The notes under the pieces: model-generated | Databases searched by the model: none | Seen by the model: only the letters and a program-made list of their open reading frames with translations | What the model was told of the DNA's origin: nothing | Program-made: the position numbers and the translations under genes | In this document: positions 1-5,138 of the stretch, one piece after another | Layout of the letters: the number at the start of each line of letters is the position of its first letter | How positions within the stretch are numbered: position 1 is the stretch's first letter | Assembly (NCBI GenBank): GCA_013002105.1 | Contig: JABDKS010000187.1 | Span: forward strand, 1-5,138 | Direction of reading: 5' to 3' | DNA from: Pirellulaceae bacterium | GTDB taxonomy: Bacteria; Planctomycetota; Planctomycetia; Pirellulales; Pirellulaceae | DNA: 5,138 bases

Positions 1-376
1 GTCCTGGCGATCCGGTCAGCACGACGACCGGTGATTTTTCGGCGTAGGCACCGGCGATGGAGTTGCAGGCACTCAATCCGCCGACGCAATAGGTTACGCA
101 CAAGGCCCCCATTCCCCTGATCCGCGCGTAGGCGTCTGCGGCGAACCCGGCGCAGTCTTCACGCGTACAGCCGACAACATTGATGGGGCTCTTTTCCAAC
201 TCGCTGTAAAACGACAGCACATAGTCACCGGGAATACCAAACAAGTCTGCGATTCCATAATCTTGCAAACGTTGGATCAGGTACTGCGAGATCGATAGAT
301 TGGCGGTATTTCGAGCCTTCCGCAGGTGCGCGTCATCGACTTTGGAATGCTTCTGTTTCTTGTTCAATTCTCCCAT
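1..376 (-). CDS. ThDP-dependent decarboxylase, pyruvate/indolepyruvate decarboxylase type (N-terminal part)
   Basis: This is the first 125 residues of a thiamine-diphosphate enzyme; the C-terminal part lies beyond the left edge. The visible part is the N-terminal pyrimidine-binding domain. GIPGDY lies at about residues 47-52. Glu73 in [16 protein letters not shown] aligns with the conserved Glu that activates the cofactor in pyruvate decarboxylases, where the usual text is [32 protein letters not shown] follows at 96-113, then VVVLTGSPG at the edge. The family decarboxylates 2-keto acids such as pyruvate or indolepyruvate in the cytoplasm; the substrate cannot be told from this part. Two oddities are a basic extension of about 26 residues before the domain and five cysteines between residues 70 and 104. 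The family's usual GVGELSA reads CVGGLSA here. The ATG at 376-374 is supported by a perfect AGGAGG 8 bases upstream, and the next in-frame Met is residue 89. The gene is transcribed away from the cytochrome gene. Acetolactate synthase or another ThDP enzyme is a less likely alternative. Confidence 0.88.
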   Translation of the reverse strand, partial: MGELNKKQKHSKVDDAHLRKARNTANLSISQYLIQRLQDYGIADLFGIPGDYVLSFYSELEKSPINVVGCTREDCAGFAADAYARIRGMGALCVTYCVGGLSACNSIAGAYAEKSPVVVLTGSPG

Positions 377-384
377 CGATTGTG

Positions 385-390
385 CCTCCT
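385..390 (-). promoter_or_regulatory. Ribosome binding site of the ThDP enzyme gene
   Basis: The minus strand reads AGGAGG here, 8 bases before the ATG at 376-374. It is the strongest Shine-Dalgarno sequence in the window and fixes the start of the left-hand gene. Confidence 0.85.
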
Positions 391-464
391 GAGTTGGGGA
401 CCCCTGGGCCGGCCTCTCGGACGGCAGGGCTTCATCACGCGGCCTTTGCCTTCATCGTACCTTT

Positions 465-478
465 AACTGTACGCAGTT
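465..478. repeat. Inverted repeat AACTG-N4-CAGTT, possible operator
   Basis: Two perfect 5-base half-sites are separated by TACG, in the middle of the divergent region. It lies about 90 bases upstream of the left gene's start and about 115 bases upstream of the right gene's extended -10. The position and symmetry would suit a dimeric regulator or a small hairpin, but a 5+5 palindrome also arises easily by chance. Confidence 0.3.
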
Positions 479-591
479 GGGGTTTATTGGGCGCGGCTGG
501 GCGTGCCAAATTAAACAGTGGTTTGTCGGTTGCGGGGGCGTTGGCAGCGATTTACGGTGAATTGGATTGCGGGCTACTGGGAACGAATCGC

Positions 592-600
592 TGCTACAAT
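592..600 (+). promoter_or_regulatory. Extended -10 promoter element for the cytochrome gene
   Basis: TGCTACAAT matches the extended -10 form TGnTATAAT with one difference in the hexamer (TACAAT). I see no good -35 hexamer at 16-19 bases, as expected for an extended -10 promoter. The predicted transcription start near 607 would give a leader of about 55 bases before the ATG at 662. It also argues against a start codon at 518, which would lie upstream of the promoter. Confidence 0.5.
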
Positions 601-651
601 GATTGGAAGAAAACCAGATAAGAATTCTTTTGGACGAAGTCGATATTTTTT

Positions 652-656
652 GGGAG
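652..656 (+). promoter_or_regulatory. Ribosome binding site of the cytochrome gene
   Basis: GGGAG lies 5 bases before the ATG at 662. It selects that start over the upstream in-frame ATG at 518, which would put 48 residues with no export signal before the signal peptide. Confidence 0.65.
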
Positions 657-661
657 ATTCC

Positions 662-1624
662 ATGACTCTTCGGCGCCTCTTTGGCATATTCGCGACGGCT
701 CTTTTGCTGTGTGTGGTTCCGCATGTGGACGCTGATGACCGCCGCTCGCCGGCACCGAAATTCACTCCCGCTGATACCAGCCAGGTTTTCTTCCCGTCAC
801 TCAGTGATGCAATCCGTGGTGAACGCCCATCGTTGTCTGCGATGCGACAAGCTGCCAATGCGGTCGCCAATGCGGCCAGCAATGCCGCGACGACCGGCGG
901 TGCTGCAAGCGCGAGCGGTGCAGCCGAAGGTGGTGGGATTTGGACATCGTTAATTTCGCCCGCTTCGATCGAGGACGAAGTAAAGCGAGTGAAGTTGCAT
1001 TTTGACAGTATCGTGACGACGCCCGGCGCGTTCAAAAGTGGTGGCTACCAAGACGCGCGGCTGGATCTGTCGATCCTTGCGGTCATGTTTGCCGTGATCA
1101 GCGAACACGATGGCGACGTGCGTTGGAAAGATCAGGCCGCAGCAGCAAGGGACTTGCTGGCACGATCCGCGTTCAACTGCAAGGCGGGTTCGACGCAGGT
1201 TTACAACGAAGCAAAGTTGCGCAAGGCGGATCTACAGGATTTGGTATCGGGAAGCGGACTGTCCAGTCGTGATGCGGAACCGCAAGCCGATTGGTCGATG
1301 ATCGTTGACCGATCGCCCATGATGGAGTACGCAGAACATTTGCGAGATTCGCTGCAAGATGTCACCAACAATGCCGATACCGTCAAATCCAATGCTGATC
1401 AGGTTCGGCGCGAAGCAGAATTGCTGGCTGTGTTGGGAAAGGTGCTGATTCAAGAAGGGATGGATGATTTTGACGATGAGGACTACGCAGCGTTAAGCAA
1501 GTCGATGGCTACCGCAGCGACAAACGTGGTCGGAGCACTAGAACGCGGCGATACCGATGCGGTGCGAAAGAGTGTTGGTGAGATTTCGCAAGCGTGCGAT
1601 GCATGCCACGAACAATATCGTTAA
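662..1624 (+). CDS. Exported cytochrome c'-like (class II) protein with C-terminal haem motif
   Basis: The product is a 320-residue exported protein. Residues 1-24 form a signal peptide: MTLRR, then a hydrophobic stretch to about 19, then HVDA before DD as a likely cleavage site. Residues about 64-93 are a low-complexity Ala/Gly/Ser linker. Residues 105-195 look helical and include DVRWKDQAAAARDLLAR and FNCKAGS. Residues 220-320 look like a four-helix bundle ending in CDACHEQYR, whose CxxCH (312-316) attaches haem c close to the C-terminus. That placement is typical of class II cytochromes (cytochrome c'/c556), which carry electrons or bind small gaseous ligands outside the cytoplasm. Class II cytochromes are usually only about 130-150 residues, so this is roughly twice that length; the first helical half has no CxxCH. 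I have a memory of similar two-part proteins in planctomycetes but could not check it. The partner and function are unknown. The start at 662 is chosen for the signal peptide, GGGAG and the promoter position. The esterase gene follows after 79 bases. Confidence 0.82.
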   Translation: MTLRRLFGIFATALLLCVVPHVDADDRRSPAPKFTPADTSQVFFPSLSDAIRGERPSLSAMRQAANAVANAASNAATTGGAASASGAAEGGGIWTSLISPASIEDEVKRVKLHFDSIVTTPGAFKSGGYQDARLDLSILAVMFAVISEHDGDVRWKDQAAAARDLLARSAFNCKAGSTQVYNEAKLRKADLQDLVSGSGLSSRDAEPQADWSMIVDRSPMMEYAEHLRDSLQDVTNNADTVKSNADQVRREAELLAVLGKVLIQEGMDDFDDEDYAALSKSMATAATNVVGALERGDTDAVRKSVGEISQACDACHEQYR

Positions 1625-1634
1625 TCACGTCCAT

Positions 1635-1658
1635 CGACGCAGCCTTGCTGACGCGTCG
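1635..1658 (+). repeat. Stem-loop between the cytochrome and hydrolase genes
   Basis: CGACGC (1635-1640) pairs with GCGTCG (1653-1658), and the stem is extended by AGC (1641-1643) with GCT (1647-1649) around a CTT loop, leaving GAC (1650-1652) as a bulge. It begins 10 bases after the cytochrome stop. No T-run follows directly; the nearest T-rich stretch is at about 1676-1685. It may be a weak terminator, an RNA-processing or stability hairpin, or chance. Confidence 0.35.
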
Positions 1659-1703
1659 CAACACCGCGGCGTGAATTTCTGTTTTCCCCGAAGCGAATTA
1701 CTT

Positions 1704-2447
1704 ATGAATGATCGACTCTGTGTTTTCTGTTTGACAATTTGCCTCGTTCCGTTGGTGGTTTGCGCCCAGGACGCGCCGCCACCGGGCAAACAGGTTGAAC
1801 AGACCTTCAAGACCAGCGACGGTGCCGACGTCGGGTACTTGTTGTACTTGCCCAAGAACTTCGAGCACGACGGCGAAAAAATGCCGATGGTGCTTTTCTT
1901 ACATGGTCGGGGCGAGAGCAATGGGCCGCTGAGTCTGGTGGCCAAATGGGGTCCGCCACGTTTCGCTCAAAACGGTGACGAATTGCCCTACGTTCTGGTT
2001 TCGCCGCAATGTCCCAAAGAAGATTTTTGGTCGAGCGAAACGCAGCAACAACGAATCACCGAACTGGTTGATGCGATCGTGGAAAAGTATGCCGTCGACC
2101 AAAATCGTTTGTACCTGACCGGGCTGAGCATGGGTGGTTTTGGGTCGTGGCGGATGGCGGCCGATCAACCCAAACGGTTTGCGGCCGTTGCACCGGTATG
2201 CGGACGCGGTGACGCGGCCGACGGCGAAAAACTGAAAGACATTCCAATCTGGGTCTTCCATGGAAATGACGATCGCGTCGTGCCGTATCAAAATTCCGTG
2301 GACATGGTTCAGGCCATCAAGCAGGCCGGCGGAACCAAGGTGCGATTCACGTCGCTCGAACACATCGGACACAATTCTTGGTCGTCGGCGTATGCGACGC
2401 CCGAGTTGTACCAGTGGATGCTCGACCAGAAACTCTCGTCGGAGTAA
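1704..2447 (+). CDS. Exported alpha/beta-hydrolase (esterase/predicted peptidase, COG4099-like)
   Basis: The product is a 247-residue serine hydrolase with a signal peptide (residues 1 to about 21, cleavage near VVCA before QDAPPP). FLHGRGE at 65-71 is the oxyanion-hole segment. GLSMGG at 140-145 is the nucleophile elbow, giving Ser142. HGNDDRVVP at 186-194 supplies the acid, probably Asp190. EHIGHNSW at 219-226 supplies His223. The triad is therefore complete and the length fits a single hydrolase domain. Families of this type include phospholipase/carboxylesterase, PHB-depolymerase-like and 'predicted peptidase' proteins that cleave ester or sometimes peptide bonds; the substrate cannot be read from the sequence. 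Export suggests it acts on polymers or esters in the periplasm or outside. The ATG at 1704 is chosen because it opens the signal peptide; earlier in-frame starts lie inside the cytochrome gene. There is no clear Shine-Dalgarno sequence, only a purine-rich GAAGCGAA about 6 bases upstream. The methyltransferase start follows 9 bases after the stop. Confidence 0.88.
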   Translation: MNDRLCVFCLTICLVPLVVCAQDAPPPGKQVEQTFKTSDGADVGYLLYLPKNFEHDGEKMPMVLFLHGRGESNGPLSLVAKWGPPRFAQNGDELPYVLVSPQCPKEDFWSSETQQQRITELVDAIVEKYAVDQNRLYLTGLSMGGFGSWRMAADQPKRFAAVAPVCGRGDAADGEKLKDIPIWVFHGNDDRVVPYQNSVDMVQAIKQAGGTKVRFTSLEHIGHNSWSSAYATPELYQWMLDQKLSSE

Positions 2448-2456
2448 CGCAACGCA

Positions 2457-4007
2457 GTGGAAAGGAAGCCTGTCAACATCGAGCACCCAACCAGCATCGA
2501 GCAAACAGCGAATAAAATCGCTTTTGGTGATTTTCAAACACCGGTCGAACTCGCCGCGCAGTGTTGCCGGATCGTAGGCGTCGAGTTTGACGCGCCTGAC
2601 GTCGTGATCGAACCCACGTGTGGAAAAGGAGCATTCGTCCTCGCCGCGGCAAGCGAGTTTCGCAGCAGTCCGGTCATTGGTTACGAAATCAACGACTTGT
2701 ATCGGCGCGAAGCGCGAAAGGTGATTGGGTCACAGCAGGAGCGTTGGACGACCGATCCCAAGATCAGAAAGTGTGACTTCTTCACTGCAGACTGGCAGCG
2801 GTTACGGGCGCGGCATCCGGGCTCAGTCTTGTTTGTTGGTAATCCGCCCTGGGTGACCAATTCGCAACTCGGTGCGTTGGGTAGTCGGAATGTTCCGCAG
2901 AAATCCAACGTCGATCGCGTTCGTGGAATCGATGCGATGACCGGCCATTCCAATTTTGATATCTCCGAATCGATGTTGTTGACGCTGCTTGCGGTCATGC
3001 GACCGGACCAGGATATCTTGGCCATGTTGGTCAAAACGGCGACCGCGCGGAAGGTTTTGCGGTCGCGTTGGCGTGATGGCGGATACTTTCGACATGCGAG
3101 TATTCGGTCGATTGATGCAAAATCCTCTTTCGGAGTCAGTGTCGACGCTTGCTTGCTATTGCTGGCACCAGCGACGTCGCGTTGTCCAGGGCCGCAAGTA
3201 TGCTTGGCATCATCATCACTGGAGGCGTCTCCCGATCGGATTGCAATCGGTTGGCATGCTGGTGACTTGGTGGCTGACCCGATGTTGGCCGAACAAACTG
3301 CATCGTTGATGGCAACACGCAAGCCAATTTCTTGTGTTGGCAATTGGCGGAGTGGAATCAAGCACGATGTTGCCGGTGTTTTAGAGTTTCAACAGGTCGA
3401 TGGGCAGATCGTTCGCAAAGACGGTGAGATTGTTGATGTCGAAAGCGACCAACTTTATCCACTGGCAAAAGGTTCCGATGTAGCCAATAGTCGCGGGGCT
3501 TCTCTGGACCGTCGGCTTTTGATCACCCAGCACGCCGTCAATGAGTCGACGGCCGATTTGCGTCAAACGTTACCGGCGACCTACCGCTATTTGATGAACA
3601 ACGCGACCGCATTTGATGCTAGGAAGTCATCGATCTACCGCAACCGAGATCGATTCGCGTTGTTTGGGATCGGTCCCTACACGTTTGCACCTTGGAAAAT
3701 TGCGATTTGCGGTTTGTACAAGCGGTTGCAATTCACACTATTGGGCCCGCTGGATGGCAAAGGTGTCGTGGTTGACGATACCTGTTACTTCCTGGCATTC
3801 GATTCACGACAACAAGTCCAATTTGTCGAACGGTTGCTGGCATCGGACGTCACAACGCAGTTTTTTCGGGCAAGAATTTTCTGGGATGCGAAACGGCCGA
3901 TCACCGCTGATCTACTCAGACGGTTGGATTTGGAAGCCGTTGCCCGCCACCTGGGATGGGGCGAGCAGTATGCGCGGCACTTTGCACAGGATGCTGCGGT
4001 CGGTTAG
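2457..4007 (+). CDS. N6-adenine DNA methyltransferase, apparently solitary
   Basis: The product is a 516-residue cytoplasmic DNA methyltransferase that should transfer a methyl group from S-adenosylmethionine to adenine N6 at a specific site. The motifs run X-I-II-III-IV: FQTP at 26-29, EPTCGKGAF at 52-60 (SAM binding), GYEIND at 75-80, CDFFTADW at 106-113, and the catalytic NPPW at 129-132. Residues 1 to about 245 are the catalytic domain. Residues about 290-516 are a likely target-recognition region, with WRSGIKHD (297-304), LYPLAKGSDVAN (333-344), FGIGPYTFAPWKIAI (403-417) and VVDDTCYFL (438-446). This order is that of gamma-class enzymes with a TaqI/Eco57I-like C-terminal specificity part. 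No nuclease or ATPase motif is visible, so it is not a fused restriction-modification enzyme. The GTG at 2457 is the only plausible start: TAA at 2445-2447 is in the same frame and no other early start exists. GGAG at 2441-2444 is 12 bases upstream, inside the hydrolase gene, so translation may be coupled. The recognition sequence is unknown. Confidence 0.88.
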   Translation: MERKPVNIEHPTSIEQTANKIAFGDFQTPVELAAQCCRIVGVEFDAPDVVIEPTCGKGAFVLAAASEFRSSPVIGYEINDLYRREARKVIGSQQERWTTDPKIRKCDFFTADWQRLRARHPGSVLFVGNPPWVTNSQLGALGSRNVPQKSNVDRVRGIDAMTGHSNFDISESMLLTLLAVMRPDQDILAMLVKTATARKVLRSRWRDGGYFRHASIRSIDAKSSFGVSVDACLLLLAPATSRCPGPQVCLASSSLEASPDRIAIGWHAGDLVADPMLAEQTASLMATRKPISCVGNWRSGIKHDVAGVLEFQQVDGQIVRKDGEIVDVESDQLYPLAKGSDVANSRGASLDRRLLITQHAVNESTADLRQTLPATYRYLMNNATAFDARKSSIYRNRDRFALFGIGPYTFAPWKIAICGLYKRLQFTLLGPLDGKGVVVDDTCYFLAFDSRQQVQFVERLLASDVTTQFFRARIFWDAKRPITADLLRRLDLEAVARHLGWGEQYARHFAQDAAVG

Positions 4008-4012
4008 CCCGA

Positions 4013-4034
4013 GCGGCGGGTGATCACTGTCCGC
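4013..4034 (+). repeat. Imperfect inverted repeat just after the methyltransferase stop
   Basis: GCGG (4013-4016) can pair with CCGC (4031-4034) around the perfect 8-base palindrome GTGATCAC (4020-4027). It begins 6 bases after the stop at 4007. The stem is interrupted by mismatches, and no T-run follows (the following bases are ATAGCTTGACC), so it is at best a weak terminator. Confidence 0.25.
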
Positions 4035-4047
4035 ATAGCTTGACCAA

Positions 4048-4077
4048 AAAACACTCAGATCTTCACCGAAAACACTC
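4048..4077. repeat. Direct repeat AAAACACTC, two copies at 21-bp period
   Basis: Exact 9-base copies lie at 4048-4056 and 4069-4077, both preceded by ACC one to two bases upstream. The 21-bp period is two helical turns, so both copies face the same side of the DNA, as in tandem regulator sites. The palindrome AGATCT (4057-4062) lies between them. The repeats lie about 140-170 bases upstream of the propeller gene start. No factor is known to me. Confidence 0.35.
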
Positions 4078-4097
4078 TGGTGGAAATGCGAAGTTGA

Positions 4098-4128
4098 TTG
4101 CCCGCTGGCCGACTCCAGGCCGTACACT
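4098..4128 (+). promoter_or_regulatory. Weak promoter candidate for the propeller gene
   Basis: TTGCCC (4098-4103) and TACACT (4123-4128) could be -35 and -10 hexamers. The spacing of 19 bases is long and the -35 match is only partial. If real, transcription would start near 4135, with a leader of about 84 bases. It overlaps the inverted repeat at 4101-4146. Confidence 0.25.
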
Positions 4129-4146
4129 GTTCCTTTTGCCGGCGGG
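4101..4146. repeat. Long-loop inverted repeat upstream of the propeller gene
   Basis: CCCGCTGGC (4101-4109) can pair with GCCGGCGGG (4138-4146) over 9 positions with one G-T pair. A competing small hairpin is GGCC (4107-4110) with GGCC (4118-4121). The long loop of 28 bases and the lack of a T-run argue against a terminator. It could be a regulatory DNA site or a leader structure. Confidence 0.3.
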
Positions 4147-4202
4147 TCGTCCTGTGGGGTGACCATTAGCGCCGCCTGGTAGTTGCTGTTCGAATCTCAT
4201 GT

Positions 4203-4208
4203 AAGGGG
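4203..4208 (+). promoter_or_regulatory. Ribosome binding site of the propeller gene
   Basis: AAGGGG lies 10 bases before the ATG at 4219, which directly begins a signal peptide. It is a reasonable but not perfect Shine-Dalgarno sequence. Confidence 0.55.
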
Positions 4209-4218
4209 AAACCACCTA

Positions 4219-5138
4219 ATGCGTCTTCCAGTTTTTGGCCACGTTGCATTTGCCACCGTGATTGCCGCGTGTTTGTTTGTTTGCGAAAATGGTCACAGTG
4301 CCGAGGTTTACGGCCTCGATCCTGGCCCGGTGGAATTGCAGTCGGTTGGCCCAATGACTTTTGGTCCGTCGAATGTTTTGTTTGTTGGCGATCCGAAAGC
4401 CGCCAAAGTTTATGCGATCAACACCGAGGACTCGGGCAAGTCATCGGGACAATACAAAGTAGATGACGTGGGTGCAAAGGTTGCCGAGGCTTTTGGTGTG
4501 GCCGAAGTAACAATCGCTGACATGGCGGTCAATCCAGAAACCGGACACGCATTCGTCGGTCTCAACGCCGGCGGCAAAGGACATTTGGCTCGTGTCGCGC
4601 CTGATGGAACGGTCACGCCGCTGAACCTTGACAAAATCGGTCACGCGTTTGCCGTTTTGCCCAATCCACCCGAGGACAAGGAAATCAAACGCGGACGCCG
4701 GTCGATGAATCCACGTACCCAGTGCATTACGGACGTGGCTTATACCGATGGAAAAGTTTTGGTCGCAGGCCTAACGGCCGACGAATCACCCAGTGGTGTC
4801 CGTGAGTTTGACTTTCCGTTTCGTGATTCGTCCGAAGGAATGTCAGTCGAGATTTATCACGCGGCACACGGACGCGAAGAAGATTACGCGGCAATTCAAG
4901 CGTTTGTGCCGTTCAACATCGGCGGCGAACCCAGTTTGCTGGCCGGTTATACATGCACCCCACTGGTCAAAATCCCGGTCGCCCGCATCGGAGAAACCCA
5001 AAAGGTCAAAGGCACGACCGTGGCAGAGCTTGGTAACCGCAATCGTCCGCTTGACATGATCGTCTACTCCAAGGACGGCACTCAGTATTTGCTAATGGCC
5101 AATAGCGCTCGCGGCGTGATGAAGATCAGCACCGACGA
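4219..5138 (+). CDS. Exported beta-propeller-like protein, function unknown (C-terminus beyond window)
   Basis: An open frame of 306 complete codons runs to the right edge without a stop. Residues 1-28 form a signal peptide, with a hydrophobic stretch about 8-21 and likely cleavage after GHSA. The mature part repeats a strand pattern seen in beta-propellers (NHL/SMP-30-like): MTFGPSNVLFVGD at 46-58 followed by KVYAI, then IADMAVNPETGHAFVG (99-114), ITDVAYTDGKVLVAG (170-184), GGEPSLLAGYTCTPLVKIPV (235-254) and LDMIVYSKDGTQYLLMANS (278-296) followed by GVMKIS. About five blades are visible, and more probably follow. There is no haem motif or recognisable catalytic site; the only cysteines after the signal peptide are Cys169 and Cys246. 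Propellers of this sort bind ligands or proteins, or act as lactonases or sugar-modifying enzymes; I cannot choose. I believe related proteins occur in other planctomycetes, but this is an unchecked memory. The ATG at 4219 is supported by AAGGGG and the signal peptide. The gene is separated from the methyltransferase by 211 bases and is probably its own transcription unit. Confidence 0.72.
   Translation, partial: MRLPVFGHVAFATVIAACLFVCENGHSAEVYGLDPGPVELQSVGPMTFGPSNVLFVGDPKAAKVYAINTEDSGKSSGQYKVDDVGAKVAEAFGVAEVTIADMAVNPETGHAFVGLNAGGKGHLARVAPDGTVTPLNLDKIGHAFAVLPNPPEDKEIKRGRRSMNPRTQCITDVAYTDGKVLVAGLTADESPSGVREFDFPFRDSSEGMSVEIYHAAHGREEDYAAIQAFVPFNIGGEPSLLAGYTCTPLVKIPVARIGETQKVKGTTVAELGNRNRPLDMIVYSKDGTQYLLMANSARGVMKISTD

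Larger units (their letters stand above)
377..661. other. Divergent intergenic region
   Basis: This 285-base region separates the leftward ThDP enzyme gene from the rightward cytochrome gene and should hold the promoters of both. It contains the AGGAGG of the left gene, short GC-rich palindromes (GGGGACCCC at 396-404, GGCCGGCC at 407-414), the AACTG-N4-CAGTT inverted repeat at 465-478, and an extended -10 element at 592-600 for the right gene. A 79-codon open frame at 382-621 shows no signal peptide, motif or ribosome binding site and is not considered a gene. I could not find a convincing leftward -35/-10 pair. Confidence 0.7.

Noticed and set aside
382..621. A 79-codon open frame in the divergent intergenic region
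   Set aside because: It has no ribosome binding site, no motif and a composition like random GC-rich DNA; it also overlaps the promoter region.
518..661. Longer start for the cytochrome gene at 518
   Set aside because: It would add 48 residues without similarity to any export signal before a good signal peptide, and it lies upstream of the extended -10 at 592-600 and of GGGAG at 652-656.
1557..1703. Longer start for the hydrolase inside the cytochrome gene
   Set aside because: The extension overlaps the coding region of the haem-motif end in another frame and hides the signal peptide that begins at 1704.
1731..1759. TTGACA at 1731 as a -35 element
   Set aside because: It is within the hydrolase signal peptide coding sequence and has no -10-like hexamer at the right distance.
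1899..2537. A 212-codon open frame on the minus strand across the hydrolase gene
   Set aside because: It lies opposite a hydrolase with a complete triad and signal peptide, and its translation is Arg/His-rich with no recognisable domain. It is the antisense shadow of the real gene.
2681..3361. A 226-codon open frame on the minus strand inside the methyltransferase gene
   Set aside because: It is opposite the conserved methyltransferase motifs and shows no domain, signal peptide or ribosome binding site.
4040..4068. TTGACC at 4040 as a -35 element for the propeller gene
   Set aside because: The bases 17 positions downstream (TCACCG) do not resemble a -10 hexamer.
3956..4162. A 68-codon open frame overlapping the methyltransferase end and the following spacer
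   Set aside because: It lies mostly in an alternative frame of the methyltransferase and in non-coding sequence, with no features of a small protein.

Overview
The window looks like chromosomal DNA of a planctomycete, probably of the Rhodopirellula/Pirellulaceae type. This is an inference from four things: GC content that looks to be in the mid-50s by eye, small exported proteins with short signal peptides, a secreted C-terminal-haem class II cytochrome of a kind I associate with that phylum, and loosely spaced genes with weak or variable ribosome binding sites. There are no rRNA, tRNA, insertion sequence or CRISPR features.

Layout: (1) Positions 1-376, minus strand: the first 125 residues of a thiamine-diphosphate enzyme of the pyruvate/indolepyruvate decarboxylase type, running off the left edge. 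(2) Positions 377-661: a divergent intergenic region with a strong ribosome binding site for the left gene, a 14-bp inverted repeat in the middle, and an extended -10 promoter facing right. (3) Positions 662-1624, plus strand: an exported helical protein ending in a haem c motif (CDACH). (4) Positions 1704-2447, plus strand: an exported alpha/beta-hydrolase with a complete Ser-Asp-His triad. (5) Positions 2457-4007, plus strand: a 516-residue N6-adenine DNA methyltransferase with its recognition region in the C-terminal half, starting at GTG only 9 bases after the hydrolase stop. (6) Positions 4008-4218: a non-coding stretch with a 9-bp direct repeat at 21-bp period and inverted repeats. (7) Positions 4219-5138, plus strand: an exported beta-propeller-like protein of unknown role, running off the right edge with at least 306 residues.

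The genes do not form an obvious pathway. Three of the four plus-strand products (cytochrome, hydrolase, propeller) are predicted to be exported, while the methyltransferase is cytoplasmic and has no restriction endonuclease beside it in this window. The hydrolase and methyltransferase are close enough to be co-transcribed, possibly with the cytochrome. The propeller gene has its own upstream region. I see no convincing new multi-gene system here. The points most worth following are the apparently solitary methyltransferase, the exported propeller family, the haem-less first half of the cytochrome, and the short repeats upstream of the propeller gene.
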